From: Pollenia angustigena
Lineage: Eukaryota; Arthropoda; Insecta; Diptera; Polleniidae
Length of the DNA: 64,000 nt
Reading direction: 5' to 3'
Assembly (NCBI GenBank): GCA_930367215.1
Contig: OV884058.1
Span: 196,186,208-196,250,207, forward strand
Every line of letters starts with the position of its first letter. The stretch's first letter is position 1. The notes beneath the pieces were generated by a model. It had not been told where the DNA came from, ran no database searches, and worked only from the letters and a program-made list of their open reading frames with translations. This document shows positions 9,689-21,562 of the stretch, one piece after another. The position numbers were made by a program, and so were the translations under genes.

Positions 9689-11725
9689 TAGTTATTTCCA
9701 TATGAGTAGGTGAGATGCAAAACTCGTTCATTGCACATTCAATATTTAAAAATTTAAACCAACTGAAATATAAAAACATTTTTGCTACAATCCGTATGGA
9801 ATCGAACTAGTTTTGCAACACACTATAGCCCACCAGGAATTCTTTGAGTTCTTACCTCTGCAGCACTGCGGTGCCTGCCAGCCATCAGTCAAACATCAGC
9901 TCAGCCAAAAAAATTATCAATAAATTTCAATAAAAAGTAAGGTAACAAAATTGTTGTAAGCCTTGTATTCTTTTTGGGAAAAAGCAGACCTTTAGTTGTC
10001 GGACTTGGTGCTATTTGTCTTAAAGCATTGACCATAACGGAAGGGAAAGGACACCAAGTCCAATTTAATGAGTACTAAGGTATTTCCGTTCCATAATTAA
10101 TATTATTATTGTACAAGAACATATAAAATTGCAAGTCTTTACTTTCGCTGCAATTTCCCCCCAAGTGAGTAGATAAAAGTATTCTCAACTCATTTTTCTG
10201 GTTAACCCTAATATTGATGGGAATTATATCTGAAACAATGTCATGTATTTTTCCGAGTTCCTTTTTCTTTTTTTTTCTATTATCATTCACTTTGAAGGTT
10301 GGAATTTACAAGGAGTCCTCTTAGTGCTTTCACCACAGGAGCTACATCCGATTTCCAGTCATATGTATGAACATCGCTACAAAAATATTTTTCAAATATG
10401 TCAGAACGAACTTGTTTACAAATTTCCATTTTTAAATTTCCTTTTTCGGCTCTATTTCATCACCGATATCCTGGCACACTTCAAACGATAGTGAACCAGC
10501 GAGTTTTGTTATAGAAAATGCAAGGAGATTGTTTTGAAAATTACTGGTGAGTGGAACGAACATCACATCACAAAATCCTTAATAAAAACTTTATTTTTCA
10601 TTCAAATTACGCTTAAAATGTTGGTAATTAAATAAACTATTTGGTTAAAAAGTAAAAGGTTCCAGATATTTAATATAACGTAGTAAAAAAACGAAATAAA
10701 AATTAAAAATTATGAAAAAAACGTAAAAATTAGGCAAATTTTGAGGTGCCATAACTCAGCCATTTCTTATCAGATAGATTTTTAGCATATGGACGGAAAA
10801 GGCATTCAATTACCTTTCCAAAAATGTGCTACATGTTTCGATCGGACTTTTCGGTTGGGCTCCACAAGGGTTTGAGTGGGACCATACACCGAAAAACACA
10901 AAAGTAGCGTTATCTAAAAAACGGTACTTAGGAAAAAAAATTATAGCGTTTTCGTGTTCAGGAGGTCCCAATTAACTTATGTAGGCATGTGGCGTTCTTG
11001 GTATTTTTTGGCTGTAAACAAGTGTAATTGACAATTTTGTTGTTTCAAAAAATTTGTTTAAATTAAAAAAAAAAAAAAAATCCTTGAAGATGTTATTTAT
11101 TGAGATAAAGAAATATTGGATAAATAATAAATATTTTTTATATAAAAGTGGCCTTGAGCTTGAAGATTTATTGGAAAAAATAATTTTAACAAGTTCGAAG
11201 AAATTTAACCAAATAATTTTTTTATTTTGAAAAATATTAGAAAAAATGTTATGCTAAACAATTTTGGAGTCGTAGTCGCGAGTTTTTGTGGGTACTTCGA
11301 CTCCGACTCCTGTACAAATTCGACTCCGACTTCACAGCTCTGGTTCTTACTGTTGCAATGCTTTTAAAAAATTTGGCATATTAACTTCTGTTTTTATTTT
11401 TTTGTTTGTTTTTTCTTATGAGGTCTTGAGATTTAAATTCGTGCACAAATATAAACAAAAATCAATTTAAACTTACAATTGAATGCAAAATTTTAAGTTG
11501 TACTCCAATCAGTTAAGAACAAAAAAGTTCCAATAAACTTATGATTGCTTTTATTTTTAATCAAACAAATTTATTTTATTGTGCAAATTTGTTTAACATC
11601 ACTGTCACTCATGTTTAGCAAATTTTCAGTTCAGACCTCAACATCAACAAAACGATTGCAGTATTTTTGCACTATCTGTAAGTGTGAGATGAAACTGCAA
11701 AATGAGTGCACTACGCCCATCTATG

Positions 11726-12010
11726 GTCGTGGACAACCCTGCATTAACCATATTTGTACAATTGCATAACAGTAAAAATTATTAGTGGCACACCTCAAAA
11801 GGCAAGTGCTTTCTATATTGCATGGTGGCTCAAGGTCTCGAACGCCATTTTTAAGTCTATAAATATCTTGTATAGAGGAGATCGCTATTTGGCAGACCGC
11901 TCTAGAATTATAAGCAAAGTTTTGATTTGTTTTACTTAGGATTGGTGTAGACGGAAACCAGCATGTTCTGACCTAAGGTCGGGGAGTACAGCATCTGATA
12001 CCCTTTTGTT
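11726..12010 (-). mobile_element. LINE reverse transcriptase fragment, upstream half
   Basis: The minus strand from about 12000 reads PDLRSEHAGFRLHQS, then FIDLKMAFE (the FxDxxxAFD motif of reverse transcriptases with its aspartates mostly kept), then CRVVHD up to the insertion point. It contains several stops. It joins logically to 8435-8653. Confidence 0.72.
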
Positions 12011-12929
12011 TATGATGTGCACGATCACCTTGTTAGCCGCGCTGAGTATTGTGATGTCTCTCGAATTTCTACAGTCGCTAAAGTCAAGTTTAATGAACTC
12101 AAATCGGAATCAAATTGTGGGATATAATTGCCTCCAGTTTAATTGATTGAAATAAAACTTACTTTAATAAAGTCGATTGGACTTAATAGAAAAATTATAA
12201 AATTCTTTTAGATTTTAACCAACATGAAATTGTAGGCAATTTAGAAAATTTTAAATCTTGTTCTCTACTAAAAACATTTTCTTAATATTGAATATTCTAA
12301 ACGCCCATAAATCTTAACTGTCATTAAACCTCAACCTGTTAAAAATATTTAAGCTCTGGTCATATTTTTTTTAATTATCCAAAATAATACCTAAAAATTC
12401 TTAAATCGTGCCATCAGAATATAATTTAAATTCAAGGTTTCCGTGTTGACACAAAGTATGTGGGATTTTCGTGAATAAGTTTTTGTATAAAAAAAAAAAA
12501 CAAAAAACAAAAAACACCTTACATTACGAGTATTTCATAACAAACAATTTTAAATTTCTAATAAATTTTTAAGACAAAAATAAAAAAATACGTATTTAAA
12601 TATTTGTGTGTGATGGTTTTCATTTCGAATAAATTTATATTTATTCGTTAATAAAATTTTAAATATTTGATGATTTTGACAAATTTCTTTCACTTTGTTT
12701 AGCTTTCGTTGCTCCCTGCTTCTGCAAACATTTTATGGGGTTTTTTTTGTCATCAAACAAAACATCTGGTCTTCAAAAATGTATTTAAGTTTTAACTACA
12801 CGTATTTTGCATGCTACTTGGAAAATTGGTGGTAGTGGTGACATATTGGGGTGGTTCAATTGGGGGAAAAAATGTTTTACTATTAACGTATGCGGAATGA
12901 AATATGTACTGATTTTCAACCATCAGCTG
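12011..12929. other. AT-rich intronic sequence, nothing recognised
   Basis: Contains a few weak words of the AGTTGACTCTAGTAG family at about 12090-12190 and an A-rich run at 12489-12520. No exon or element boundaries seen. Confidence 0.4.
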
Positions 12930-13172
12930 CCGTATTCTGTAATTCGCTTAGCTAAAGCTAAATCTCGATCGCTAAAATTCCTTAGAGAAAACAAAAAACA
13001 AAATTTTTATCGATGACACTAAAAGCTAAAATTGCGGCAAATTTGATTTGTATTGCATTGCCAAATTTAGCAATGCACGTTACTGAATTACATTTGTAGA
13101 CAAAAATTGCTAAATCAACTTTATAGAATTTTAGCGATAGAGATTTAGCTTTAGCGAATTACGGAATACGGC
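12930..13172. mobile_element. 243-bp MITE with about 50-bp inverted ends
   Basis: Left GCCGTATTCTGTAATTCGC then TTAGCTAAAGCTAAATCTC is repeated inverted at the right end (GAGATTTAGCTTTAGC, GAATTACGGAATACGGC) with one small indel. No clear target duplication, so the superfamily is open. Confidence 0.75.
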
Positions 13173-14660
13173 TACTGGTCAAAAATAAAAAGTAACGGCA
13201 CTATCCCTATAATTGTTTGGCTAGAGATCAGTTCAATAAATTGATAATAAGTAGAAAAAATATTATAAAACTAATTAGAAGGTCGTAAGTTGATTTGTAA
13301 AAAAAATTTTAATTTTTTCGTCACTTTTCTGAAATTCAAATTGAAAAATCTTTTGTTTATAAGACAGTAAAAGCTTTCCAAAGTAAAAAACCGTTTAACA
13401 GTAAACGGCGATCCCGTAAAAATGTTTGATACAATGCAACCAAACTCGAGCTATGTTAGAGGTAGAAATTGCCGGATATACTTCAAAATCTTACCATGCG
13501 TTGGCAAATAAATGAAGAGTTAAAAATTAGAAGTACTTAGCACATGTCAGAGTAGTCAAATATGCAAAGAAACCCGTTCCAGCAGTCGCAGAAAAGAATC
13601 AGTTATCGTCAAACATATAATGCTGGCTTTGTTACAAAATTTTTTTGCTGACGGCTGGCCATGAATCGTATCATAGATGATGGGAGCTTCTTAATAATGG
13701 ACGCTGATGAATGGGCACCAATTCAAACTTTTAAGGCGAGTTTGAGAGATATTTCTATAAATAGGGATAGGAACCAAGAAACCAAGTCTGTTTTATCACT
13801 CAAATTAAATGGATGTTATAGAAAATGCACACAAAGGTGATTCAAGAGGGTCTCCGTAGGGTGCCTCAAAATATGAAAAGAACCCATCGATGTGGCTTGA
13901 TATCTTTTTCTAAAACAAGTTTAAGTTGTGTATTTTAACAATTGCATATTAAGTTTGATTTTTTAATACACGATATAAATTTTTTATTACTGCTAATGTG
14001 TCAGCCCATATTTTATTTCGCATACGTTATAGTATAACACTATGCAACACATAGAGTGCAATCTCCTTCGCGTGTGGAATTTCTTGAAGTAATTATCGCA
14101 ACTAACAAAACGCCATTTGGGTTTTGTAGTTGAGCTGCCTTTCGGATTTTTTTAAACTAATTAAGATTTTGGCTAGCACTTGATTTTTTCGAAGAACATA
14201 CAGTTTTTCTTATGAATTATGGAATTCTGAATTATAATATAAGGAATATTTTTCAAAAATGTCGATAAGAGATATAAAAACTAAAATTATTCGGCAATTT
14301 AGCAATTTTAAGGCTCTATATGCTTTTTCGGCTTAGTTGTTTTACACTTTCTTTCTTCCAGTTTATAAATACAATTGTGGCGAAGATAAAGAAACGAAAT
14401 TCTGAAATACGGACGTGAGAAAAATGACATGTTCTTCGGAGAAATCAAGTTTGAACCAAAATGTTCATGAAGCAATAAAATCCGAACGAGAGCTAAACTA
14501 GTTTACCGCAAATATGGTTTTTTGGATAAGATAAGTACTTCGAGAATTTCTTCGCGAAAAATAGTTTCCACGCCATGACTTCAAAATCTTTAATAAATTA
14601 AAAACAATTTGATTCGAATTTAATAAAATATAAGAGCTTAAAAGAGCTGATAAGAGCTTA
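13173..14660. other. Unassigned AT-rich sequence, probably old repeats
   Basis: A stretch at about 13650-13830 has an open plus-strand reading (MNRIIDDGSFLIMDADEW..) that may be a decayed transposon protein, but I cannot assign a family. The rest shows no supported feature. Confidence 0.3.
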
Positions 14661-14853
14661 AAGGCCCAACAATAATAATATGCATGAGCTAACTTACTAC
14701 TGTCAAAAATAAAGAAAAAGCATTTGTAAAAACAAAAACTTATTCAGTATGGAATGACCGATCAGTTCGCAAGCTTAATATGGTTTGACCCATAATTTTT
14801 ACATATATTCGTACAGTTGCTTAAAGTAGCTTAAGCACAGTGTGGTTGGGCCC
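14661..14853. mobile_element. MITE of the AGGCCCAAC family (copy 1)
   Basis: Left AGGCCCAACAATAATAATATGC and right GTGTGGTTGGGCC are inverted. Internal AGCTTAAGC-type words also match the copy at 18121-18378. No clean target duplication here. Confidence 0.5.
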
Positions 14854-14939
14854 TCTAGTCGAGTTGATTCTAGCGAAGTCGACTGTAGTGGAGTTGATAC
14901 AATAAACAAATAAATTAAAAAAATTGAAACAAACAGCAG

Positions 14940-15515
14940 TTTTTCTCACTAAACGGTGTCTGTAACTTTTTTGGCGAGTACAATATGTCACTTAAGGAAA
15001 TTACTCGCCAATTAACAGAAAAAGTGTGTCTGTAATATTATTGTGAGAAAAGTTCCCGCTTTGAACTGTCAAATAGACTCACGAATAAAAATGTGGCGAG
15101 AAAAAACTTTAACACCAACAAACAATCAAAAATGCAAAATGTAAAGAATAATAATAATAATATTTTGTTCTTGGCACATTTTCCATTGTTTAATTAATTT
15201 ACCTGTAACTTTTTTATAAAATATGTACATATAAGAATGTTTTCAAAGATCGTTAGCAAACAACAAACATTAAAGTCGCACTTTACATTATTCGGTATAG
15301 CCGACGTTGGTATTTTCGCCGCCGTCGTCGAAAATTTTTAATTTTTAGTAAATTTTGGTCGCCGTCAATAATAATTGTGACTGACGTTCTCAACGTCTGC
15401 CATTTCACAACGGCTTCGAGTAGAATATTAAAACATTTATAAGGTAACGACGTAATCTCTTTCAAAAGTTTTAGACATGAGTTACAGGCACATTTTTTTC
15501 TCACTTTTTGAGAAA
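14940..15515 (+). mobile_element. Foldback-type element (copy 1)
   Basis: Starts TTTTTCTCACT..GTGTCTGTAAC..TTGGCGAGTA and ends ..GTTACAGGCACATTTTTTTCTCAC, imperfect inverted ends. Its body (GTTCCCGCTTTGAACTGTC, AAGTCGCACTTTACATTAT, GTAAATTTTGGTCGC) matches the reverse complement of 24455-24850. The predicted ORF on the minus strand is not meaningful. Confidence 0.65.
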
Positions 15516-15647
15516 CGATGGAATATTTTACTTCACATATTTTCGATAGGAGAAGTTCTCACACGGGTACTGTTAAATTAACTCTCGTGGAGCTAATTCT
15601 AGTTGAATCGACTCTATTAGAGTATATTATAAAAAATATTAGCCCAT

Positions 15648-16489
15648 ATTATCAACAATAGGCTGTCAGAATCGCTCGCACCTGACTTAAGGCAAGAACA
15701 AGCAGGATTCAGAGCTAGGAGATCATGCATCGATCACGTGAACACCTTCAGCATCATAGTTGAGCAGTCAGTGGAGTGGCGCACTCCTTTATACATGTGC
15801 TTTATTGATTTTGAAAAGGCCTTCGATACATTAATCCATGAAGCGATCTGGGGTGCATTAGAATGTAAAGGAGTGCCGACAAAAGTGATAAATCTGGTCA
15901 AAGAGCTGTACAATGGAGCTAGTTGTAGGATCACTTACGAGAACCAATTAAGTGCCTTTGCTGTTTAACCTAACGCTTGACATGATAATGAACCGGTTGC
16001 CGAACCACATTACCGGTATTGCATGGGGCCTCCAAGGTACACTTGGAGACCTAGATTATGCAAATGATATACGGATGCGAAACTATGGAAGTAAATGCTC
16101 TCCAAGTATTTTTAAACCGGTGCCTACGGCAATCTTACGCGTATTCTGGCCAAACACCATATCAAACGCCACATTGTGGGCAGCAACTACCAATAAAGAC
16201 CGAAATTCGACGACGTAAATGGAATTGGATCAGGCATACTTTGAGAAAGCCCCCAGACAACATCATTCGAACTGCGCTTGACTGGAATCCACAAGGTAGC
16301 CGAAGTAAGGGAAGACCTGCTAATACATGGAGAAGACTGGTTGAATCTGAGGGACTAGCAGCAGGGCGTACATGGTGTGAAATAAAGGCTATGGCATTGG
16401 ACAAACCGAATTTTAACTTGTTCGTTGAGGCACTATCTTCCACCTGGGAACTATGGGCATTTCATAATAATATTAATATAAGAGTTTAA
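15648..16489 (+). mobile_element. RTE-like LINE fragment, reverse transcriptase with internal deletion
   Basis: From 15648 the plus strand reads PDLRQEQAGFRARRSCIDHV, then FIDFEKAFD (catalytic aspartate motif), then in another frame LLFNLTLDMIM and DYANDI, where the canonical YADD has become YAND. At about 16065 the sequence jumps to the C-terminal part (IYGCET..FLNRCLRQ, then KWNWIRHTLRKPPDNI.RTALDWNPQG). The region between, normally well over a hundred codons, is deleted. Frameshifts plus deletion make it dead. It sits inside a field of degenerate 15-bp repeats (15580-15640 and 16490-16985), so it inserted into that repeat. Confidence 0.85.
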
Positions 16490-16985
16490 TCCAGTTTAAT
16501 GAATTCTAGAAGGGTTCATTCCAGTTGAATCGACATTTGTAGAGTTCTCTGTATTTAAATCGACTTTGCTGGAATTAATCTCAGATTTGTCGGCTCTAGT
16601 GCGGTTGACTCCATTTAAATCGATTCTACTAGAGTTGATTCCAGCTTAAAATTAACTCTAGTAGAATTGATATAAATGGAGTAAATCGTACAAGAGACGA
16701 CTAAGCTGAAATGATCTCTAGCAAATCTGATGTCTGTTGAATTGACTGTAACAAGAGTTGATTTTTATTGAGTCGACTCAAGTAATATTTATCTAATTGA
16801 ATCTGCATAAAATTACTTTCTATTGAATCGACTCTAGAAGACTTTATTAGATTTGATTCCAATTTAAGCGACTTTTGTAGAACTTATTCCAGTTTCATCG
16901 GTTCTAGTAGAATTAAGTCTAGTTAAATGAATTCTAGTGGAGCTAATATCAGTTGAACCGACTCTATAAGAGTTAATTGCCTAAA
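16490..16985. repeat. Degenerate 15-bp repeat field (GTTGACTCTAGTAGA type)
   Basis: Words such as AGAGTT, GACTCTA, AGTAGAATT and CAGTTGAATCGACT recur at about 15-30-bp intervals with heavy decay. The consensus unit contains the dyad AGAGT-TG-ACTCT. The same family fills 25290-25900 and smaller patches at about 14860, 15590, 18490-18770, 27665-27775, 29030-29340 and 30530-30650. Confidence 0.75.
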
Positions 16986-17278
16986 AACCGAAACCGAAAG
17001 CCCACAAAAAAACCTCGGTTTTAGCTTTTACTTTAACAATATATTTATGCTTGCAGAAAATGCAAATTATACACAACACTCGTACTTCAAATACAAAAAC
17101 TTTATACATAACAGCCTGCAACAATGACAAGGTATTTCAAAATTCTTAAAATGCAACATATGTATTAAGAAAAACAAATATTACCTTTTTAACTCTTAAG
17201 TAGACACCTAATTTGTGTGGCACAAACTACCACATGGGCCTAGCTGGGACCACAAGTATTTTGTGTGGAGTTTTTGTG

Positions 17279-17628
17279 ACTATCCCTGCAAATAAAATTG
17301 GACCACCTGATCCATTTTGATAAAATGGACCATGTCATTGTTAAAAAGTGTTTGTAGTGAGACGACATGTCTTCGTTTTTTAACGAAATATGTTCGCTTT
17401 TTAACGACTTCAAAACTAATCCTCTTGAGTATACCATGGAGTAGTTTTAAAACTACTTAGTGGTCCAAAGGTGGGTTATATGGTCCTCTCCTAGGACATC
17501 GTAATGTTAAATAGAACATGTTTTTTCCATACGTTTGGGTTACTTTTGGACTGGCCTGGTCTCTTGTGGGCTACTCTTTGCACGCGTGTTTGGACTGGTC
17601 CTATTATTTGCAGGGATAGAAAAAACTC
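17279..17628. mobile_element. Inverted-repeat element (CTATCCCTGCAAATAA ends)
   Basis: CTATCCCTGCAAATAAAATTGGACC at the left is inverted at the right as GGACTGGTCCTATTATTTGCAGGGATAG. Outside these, weaker inverted similarity suggests longer ends (about 17220-17700). Low-copy in this window; family unknown. Confidence 0.45.
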
Positions 17629-17814
17629 ACACTAACGAACGTCTGGGCAAGGCTGGGACTACTTTTATATGTATGGAGTTTTACGGCTACATCAGAAATA
17701 TTTGTTGGGAAATTGACTAATTCTTCGAAAAAACAGTAAAGAAAGAATTCATATGTGTAGTGTATGCTTTTTGATACGTTTTATTTTGATTTTATTTATT
17801 GCAGTGCATATATA

Positions 17815-18045
17815 ACAGGGAAGCGCCTGGCCAGGGCCAGGTGCATACAATATGCACAAAATTTTCATTTGGCCAATTGCGACGCCCACGGGGTTTAAAT
17901 GTACACTTTATATGTAATTTTCTTGTAAAAAAAACACTTTGATTGAGGAATACATAAAGTTTTGTTCTAATATACTTAATCATTATACACAACAAAACTG
18001 GAAAAAAGTCAAAAAATGCCTGGCCAAGCCCAGGTATACACTAAA
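17815..18045. repeat. Paired palindromes CCTGGCCAGGGCCAGG
   Basis: GCGCCTGGCCAGGGCCAGGTGC (about 17824) and TGCCTGGCCAAGCCCAGGTA (about 18016) are similar near-palindromes 190 bp apart in otherwise AT-rich DNA. They could be the ends of a small element. Confidence 0.4.
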
Positions 18046-18120
18046 GGGTACCTGAATTGAAACAAATAAAAATTTTTATTACATACAAAAAAAATATATA
18101 TTTTTATGTATGAAGTTTAA

Positions 18121-18378
18121 AGGCCCAACTATAAAATGCTTTAGTTGGCTTAAGCAGTTGTGCGAATACATGTGATTCATATCTGTCGAACTATATTGAA
18201 CTTAAGAAAACTTTTTGGTTAATATTATGAAACTGGCATTTGCTTAAGAAAGTTGCGAAACAAATCGCACTTTCCGTACGGAAGAAAATATTTTTTGATT
18301 TTATTTTTGTTTTTTATATGCTTTTTTTTTTTGTTAATTTTTGGCTTAAGCCAGTTTATGCATATTATAGTTGGGCCT
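18121..18378. mobile_element. 258-bp MITE, TIR AGGCCCAACTATAA, TSD TAA
   Basis: AGGCCCAACTATAAAATGC and GCATATTATAGTTGGGCCT are inverted ends, with CTTAAGC-containing inner repeats. TAA flanks at 18118-18120 and 18379-18381. PIF/Harbinger-like. Confidence 0.78.
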
Positions 18379-19231
18379 TAACTTTGATATTTTCAAAACC
18401 AAAAATCAAACCGAATTCGACCGGTTTTAATCATTTTACGGTTTTTAGCAAACTCTACTCTGAAATATATTAACCGAATCGAATTAAGTAGAGGTTTTTT
18501 GATTTCAGTAGCTTTTATTTCAGTCTTCAATAGCGTTGACTCGTTTGAAATTATCTTAAGAAGAGTTGATTGGGATTAAATTTGCGAACAGAATTTTCAT
18601 GAGATTGATTCTATTCCAAGTACTGTTTCAGTGAGAACGGAAACTAGAAGTGTTAATTCAATTAGATTTTCCCTTAGTGCAATTGATTCGAATATAATTT
18701 CCCTAGTAAAGGAATTTTCCAAGTGTAGTTGATGCGAGTAGAATTCACTTGGCATTCCTGGATAAGATTTTTTTTGTAATCATTTAAGAAAAGTAAAGGT
18801 CGACCTAACCTACATTCTAGCAAATTCTATAGTTATAATATTTAATAAGAAAAGAATTAGTGTTTTTTTTTTGTTCTATAATTAAATTATTTAAACAAGT
18901 GTATAACTTGTTGAAAAAACGTAATAAAAATAAAAAAATTTCAAAATAATTTAAATAGATAATCTGTTCATTGTTTTCTCAAAATAAAACGAAACAATAA
19001 TTAACAAGTAAGAGTGCTATTTTCGGCTATACCGAATCTTATATACCCTTCACCATGCTGCGATAATAGAGAGTTTCACAACCAGCTATGGGCTAATTCA
19101 AAAAGAGCGAACGATGTGTATACATACACAAAAACCAAAGAGCAAAAGAGCATAACACCACCCTTCAGTTTTATTTTGTCAATTGACCCATTTTTTGGTT
19201 GTTTTTCTGACTCAACGTTGTCTTTCGCGAT

Positions 19232-19353
19232 GCAATTCACACTTTTCTATCCCTTTGTTATCGAATAAGTGTCAATTCACACTTTTCTGTCCCTTTGTTG
19301 TCGAAGAGGTGTTCACTCACACTTTTATGTCCCTTTGTTATCAAAGAAGTGTT
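19232..19353. repeat. Three tandem 40-bp units
   Basis: TTCACACTTTTCTATCCC.. followed by TTTGTTATCGAATAAGTGT recurs at 19236, 19276 and about 19316 with a few substitutions. Lies inside the DINE-like element. Open reading through it is incidental. Confidence 0.8.
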
Positions 19354-19739
19354 AATTTGAAGTTATGCCTGTACTGGTAAGACGGCATCAACCACGGGAT
19401 TGATACTGTGGCACCGGTACACAGACTGTCCCATAGTTATCTATAGGGGGGTCAATTGACTGTTTCTACGCCAACCACATGTTAAAATCTCCGGTCGTTT
19501 TACCGGTAAAAAAGACTAACAGTGTCCCTTAGTGATAGGTGAAAGTACCAATTTGGGACCGATCCAGCGCACTGCAGGGCAACAAATGCAAACGCAAACA
19601 AACCAATACAATGAATCACATGCAAAGCTTTCAATGTAGTGGTGCCCATAGCTGTTCATAACCCAGCTTTGTGTACCAAATTTAGACAATTTTGCTCTTT
19701 CCGTCCCACATTTTGTTGTTGTCTATTGATAACTAAGAT

Positions 19740-21139
19740 CAGGGCTGCCAGATAAATTTATGAGAAAATCGTCAGTTTGCTGAGAAAAAATAAAAAAATC
19801 GTCTTTATCGTTTCGAAAAATCGTCAAAAAATCGGACAACTTAAAATTTAGTTGTTTTTAAACAATTTTTGTTCGAATTTTATAAAAAAAAAAACATTCA
19901 AACAAAAACATAATTACTTCATACCCGGCTAACATTTTCAAGCGTGTAAGTACTACTGGGAGTCTCATAAAGAGCGTCTTTGATTGTAGATGCCAGCATT
20001 TTTTAATCGTAGAAGATTTGTCACACGATAAAAACTGTACCACGAGTGAGATTCTTCCATAGCTCAGCGAAAGGCGCTTATTCCATCGTTGTGGGAATCG
20101 TTGAAGAGGTGGGTAAAGATAACACTGCGTCACAAATTTCCACCAAAGTCGTGACCAATTGAATCTGACACCTAATCTTGATGTAAAATGGTCCGCTGGA
20201 TCCGAATATAAAAAAAGAGCAAAATTGCAAAAAGTCATCAAATTTATAATGAAGTTTGAATTTTGTCCACTATAACTCTGCCATTTATTGACTCATCTTC
20301 ACAAACGGCGGCCCATGGTTATTTTAGAAATTTTATAGCCTTTCACGAAATAGAAAGAAAGACATAAACTTTTGAAGATATTTGCATTTTAGTCCCATAA
20401 TCTTTTTTTTAAACACAAATACTTCTGCTCTACTTTTGACAAGTCTGATTCAGCGGACAATTTTACATTAAGATTAGGTGTCAGATTCATTTAGTCATAA
20501 AACTGTCAAGTAGTGTAATCTAGCGAGACTTTCATGTCAAGAATCGTATGAGACTCATGTAGATATTCTCTTACAACTCTTGAAATATAATTGTTGAAAA
20601 TCTGATTTATACAGAGAGCCGTAAAAGGCTCATTCGATGATGGTTTTGACAAAAGATAAGCAAAGCGTAACATTGTTGTTCTTGTCCTCTGAAAATAATC
20701 AAAGATTTTCTTAAGACTTGCATATTACAGCCGTACCTAAACAAAAGCGGTACGAGTTTTCTAGTTTTTGAATAGAGCGGCCTGAACACATTGCAATTGG
20801 AAACCCCGATTTTGACAGCTCGTTTAGTAGTGAAGTTTGCCGCTATTGTTAATTAAAAATGGCAATTTATCTATTTTTTGGTCAATCTAGCGTTTTTATC
20901 TATATTTTTATTTATAATTTGTGGGTTTTATTTAACAAGAAAGCATATCAGTTCCGCCTTCCGCTCTTATTAAGATACGGCTGTTAAACATTCCAAGACG
21001 GAATTGTCAGAAAATTAGCTGTTTTTAGAGACTGAAAAAATCGTCACTTTTTAGACAAAAATCAGCAAATCGGCACTTTGCTAGTTTCGAAACAAAAAAT
21101 CGTCAAAATGACGATAAATCGTCAAATCTGGCAGCCCTG
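19740..21139. mobile_element. 1,400-bp hAT-like element, TIR CAGGGCTGCCAGAT, exact 8-bp TSD
   Basis: Perfect 14-bp ends CAGGGCTGCCAGAT / ATCTGGCAGCCCTG, flanked by ACTAAGAT at 19732-19739 and 21140-21147. Both subterminal regions carry repeated AAATCGTC words, likely transposase binding sites. The ORFs inside (minus strand 19858-20241 and 20607-20789) do not resemble a hAT transposase, so it is probably non-autonomous; P-like ancestry is also possible given the 8-bp TSD. It holds an inner inverted repeat at 20161-20489. Confidence 0.85.
20161..20489. repeat. 41-bp inverted repeat bounding 329 bp inside the hAT-like element
   Basis: GAATCTGACACCTAATCTTG.. at 20161 is inverted at about 20449-20489 (..AAGATTAGGTGTCAGATTC) with few mismatches. 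Either a nested element or a structural part of the host transposon. Confidence 0.65.
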
Positions 21140-21562
21140 ACTAAGATGCTTGTTTTTAATTTGGAAACATTGACTCTAGCCGTTCTCCAGATACACAGAA
21201 AAAAACAGCAACAATAAGTGATGAATATGTGTAAATTTAGAAGCAGCCGTGGTTTTTTTCTCACAACTCAGGCATTTATAGACCGATCTGGCTGAATTTC
21301 AATAGCGAACTTTAACGGAGTATATGCGACATAAACATATTGAAACCTAGTTCCTAGCATTTCTGGGGTCTTGGGAAAACTCATTTCAACAGACACGCGG
21401 ACAGGGGCACAGACGGACCGACGGACATTCTTATATAACTTCGCTACTCATAAGAACACAGAATATATGAAAATACTTTACAGGTTCTATGATCAATATT
21501 ATAGAAATTACAAACGCGATGACAAACCTGTATATACCCTTTCCAACTGTGGTGCAGGGTAT

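Larger units (their letters stand above)
8998..11342. mobile_element. hAT-like element, 2.35 kb, ends CAGRGC.GTG.AGTCG
   Basis: Left end CAGGGCAGTGGAGTCG and inverted right end CAGAGCTGTGAAGTCG are followed inward on both sides by repeated ACTCCGACTCC, a pattern typical of non-autonomous hAT elements of arthropods. Flanking octamers ATTCTTAC (8990-8997) and GTTCTTAC (11343-11350) differ at one base, giving an 8-bp target duplication. No transposase is recognisable. It contains the TIR element 9248-9688 and the MITE 9278-9454; the rest (9690-11260) is AT-rich non-coding. Confidence 0.8.
8654..11725. mobile_element. 3.07-kb TIR element (MULE- or Merlin-like by TSD) splitting a LINE
   Basis: Ends ATAGTTGGGGGTAGTGCACT and, inverted, ATAGATGGGCGTAGTGCACT agree at about 17-18 of 20 positions. 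The nonamer GTCGTGGAC flanks both sides (8645-8653 and 11726-11734; one more base nearly matches). A 9-10-bp target duplication is typical of Mutator-like elements and possible for Merlin. Both flanks are consecutive parts of one LINE reading frame on the minus strand, which proves the insertion. No transposase is seen; most of the interior is a hAT-like element (8998-11342). Confidence 0.78.
19004..21562 (+). mobile_element. DINE-1/Helentron-like element, split by a hAT-like insertion
   Basis: 5' end ACAAGTAAGAGTGCTATTTTCGGC..TACCGAA..ATATACCCTTCACC; 3' end GACGGACCGACGGACATTC.. then ..TATACCCTTTCCAACTGTGGTGCAGGGTAT, a hairpin. Short subterminal inverted repeats, a 5' stem-loop and a 3' hairpin are the hallmarks of DINE-1/INE-1 (non-autonomous Helitron-like) elements. 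The segment 19740-21139 is an insertion with its own target duplication. Confidence 0.7.

Noticed and set aside
19858..20241. Minus-strand 127-codon ORF as hAT transposase
   Set aside because: No hATC dimerisation motif, no DDE/BED signatures; I could not recognise any family.
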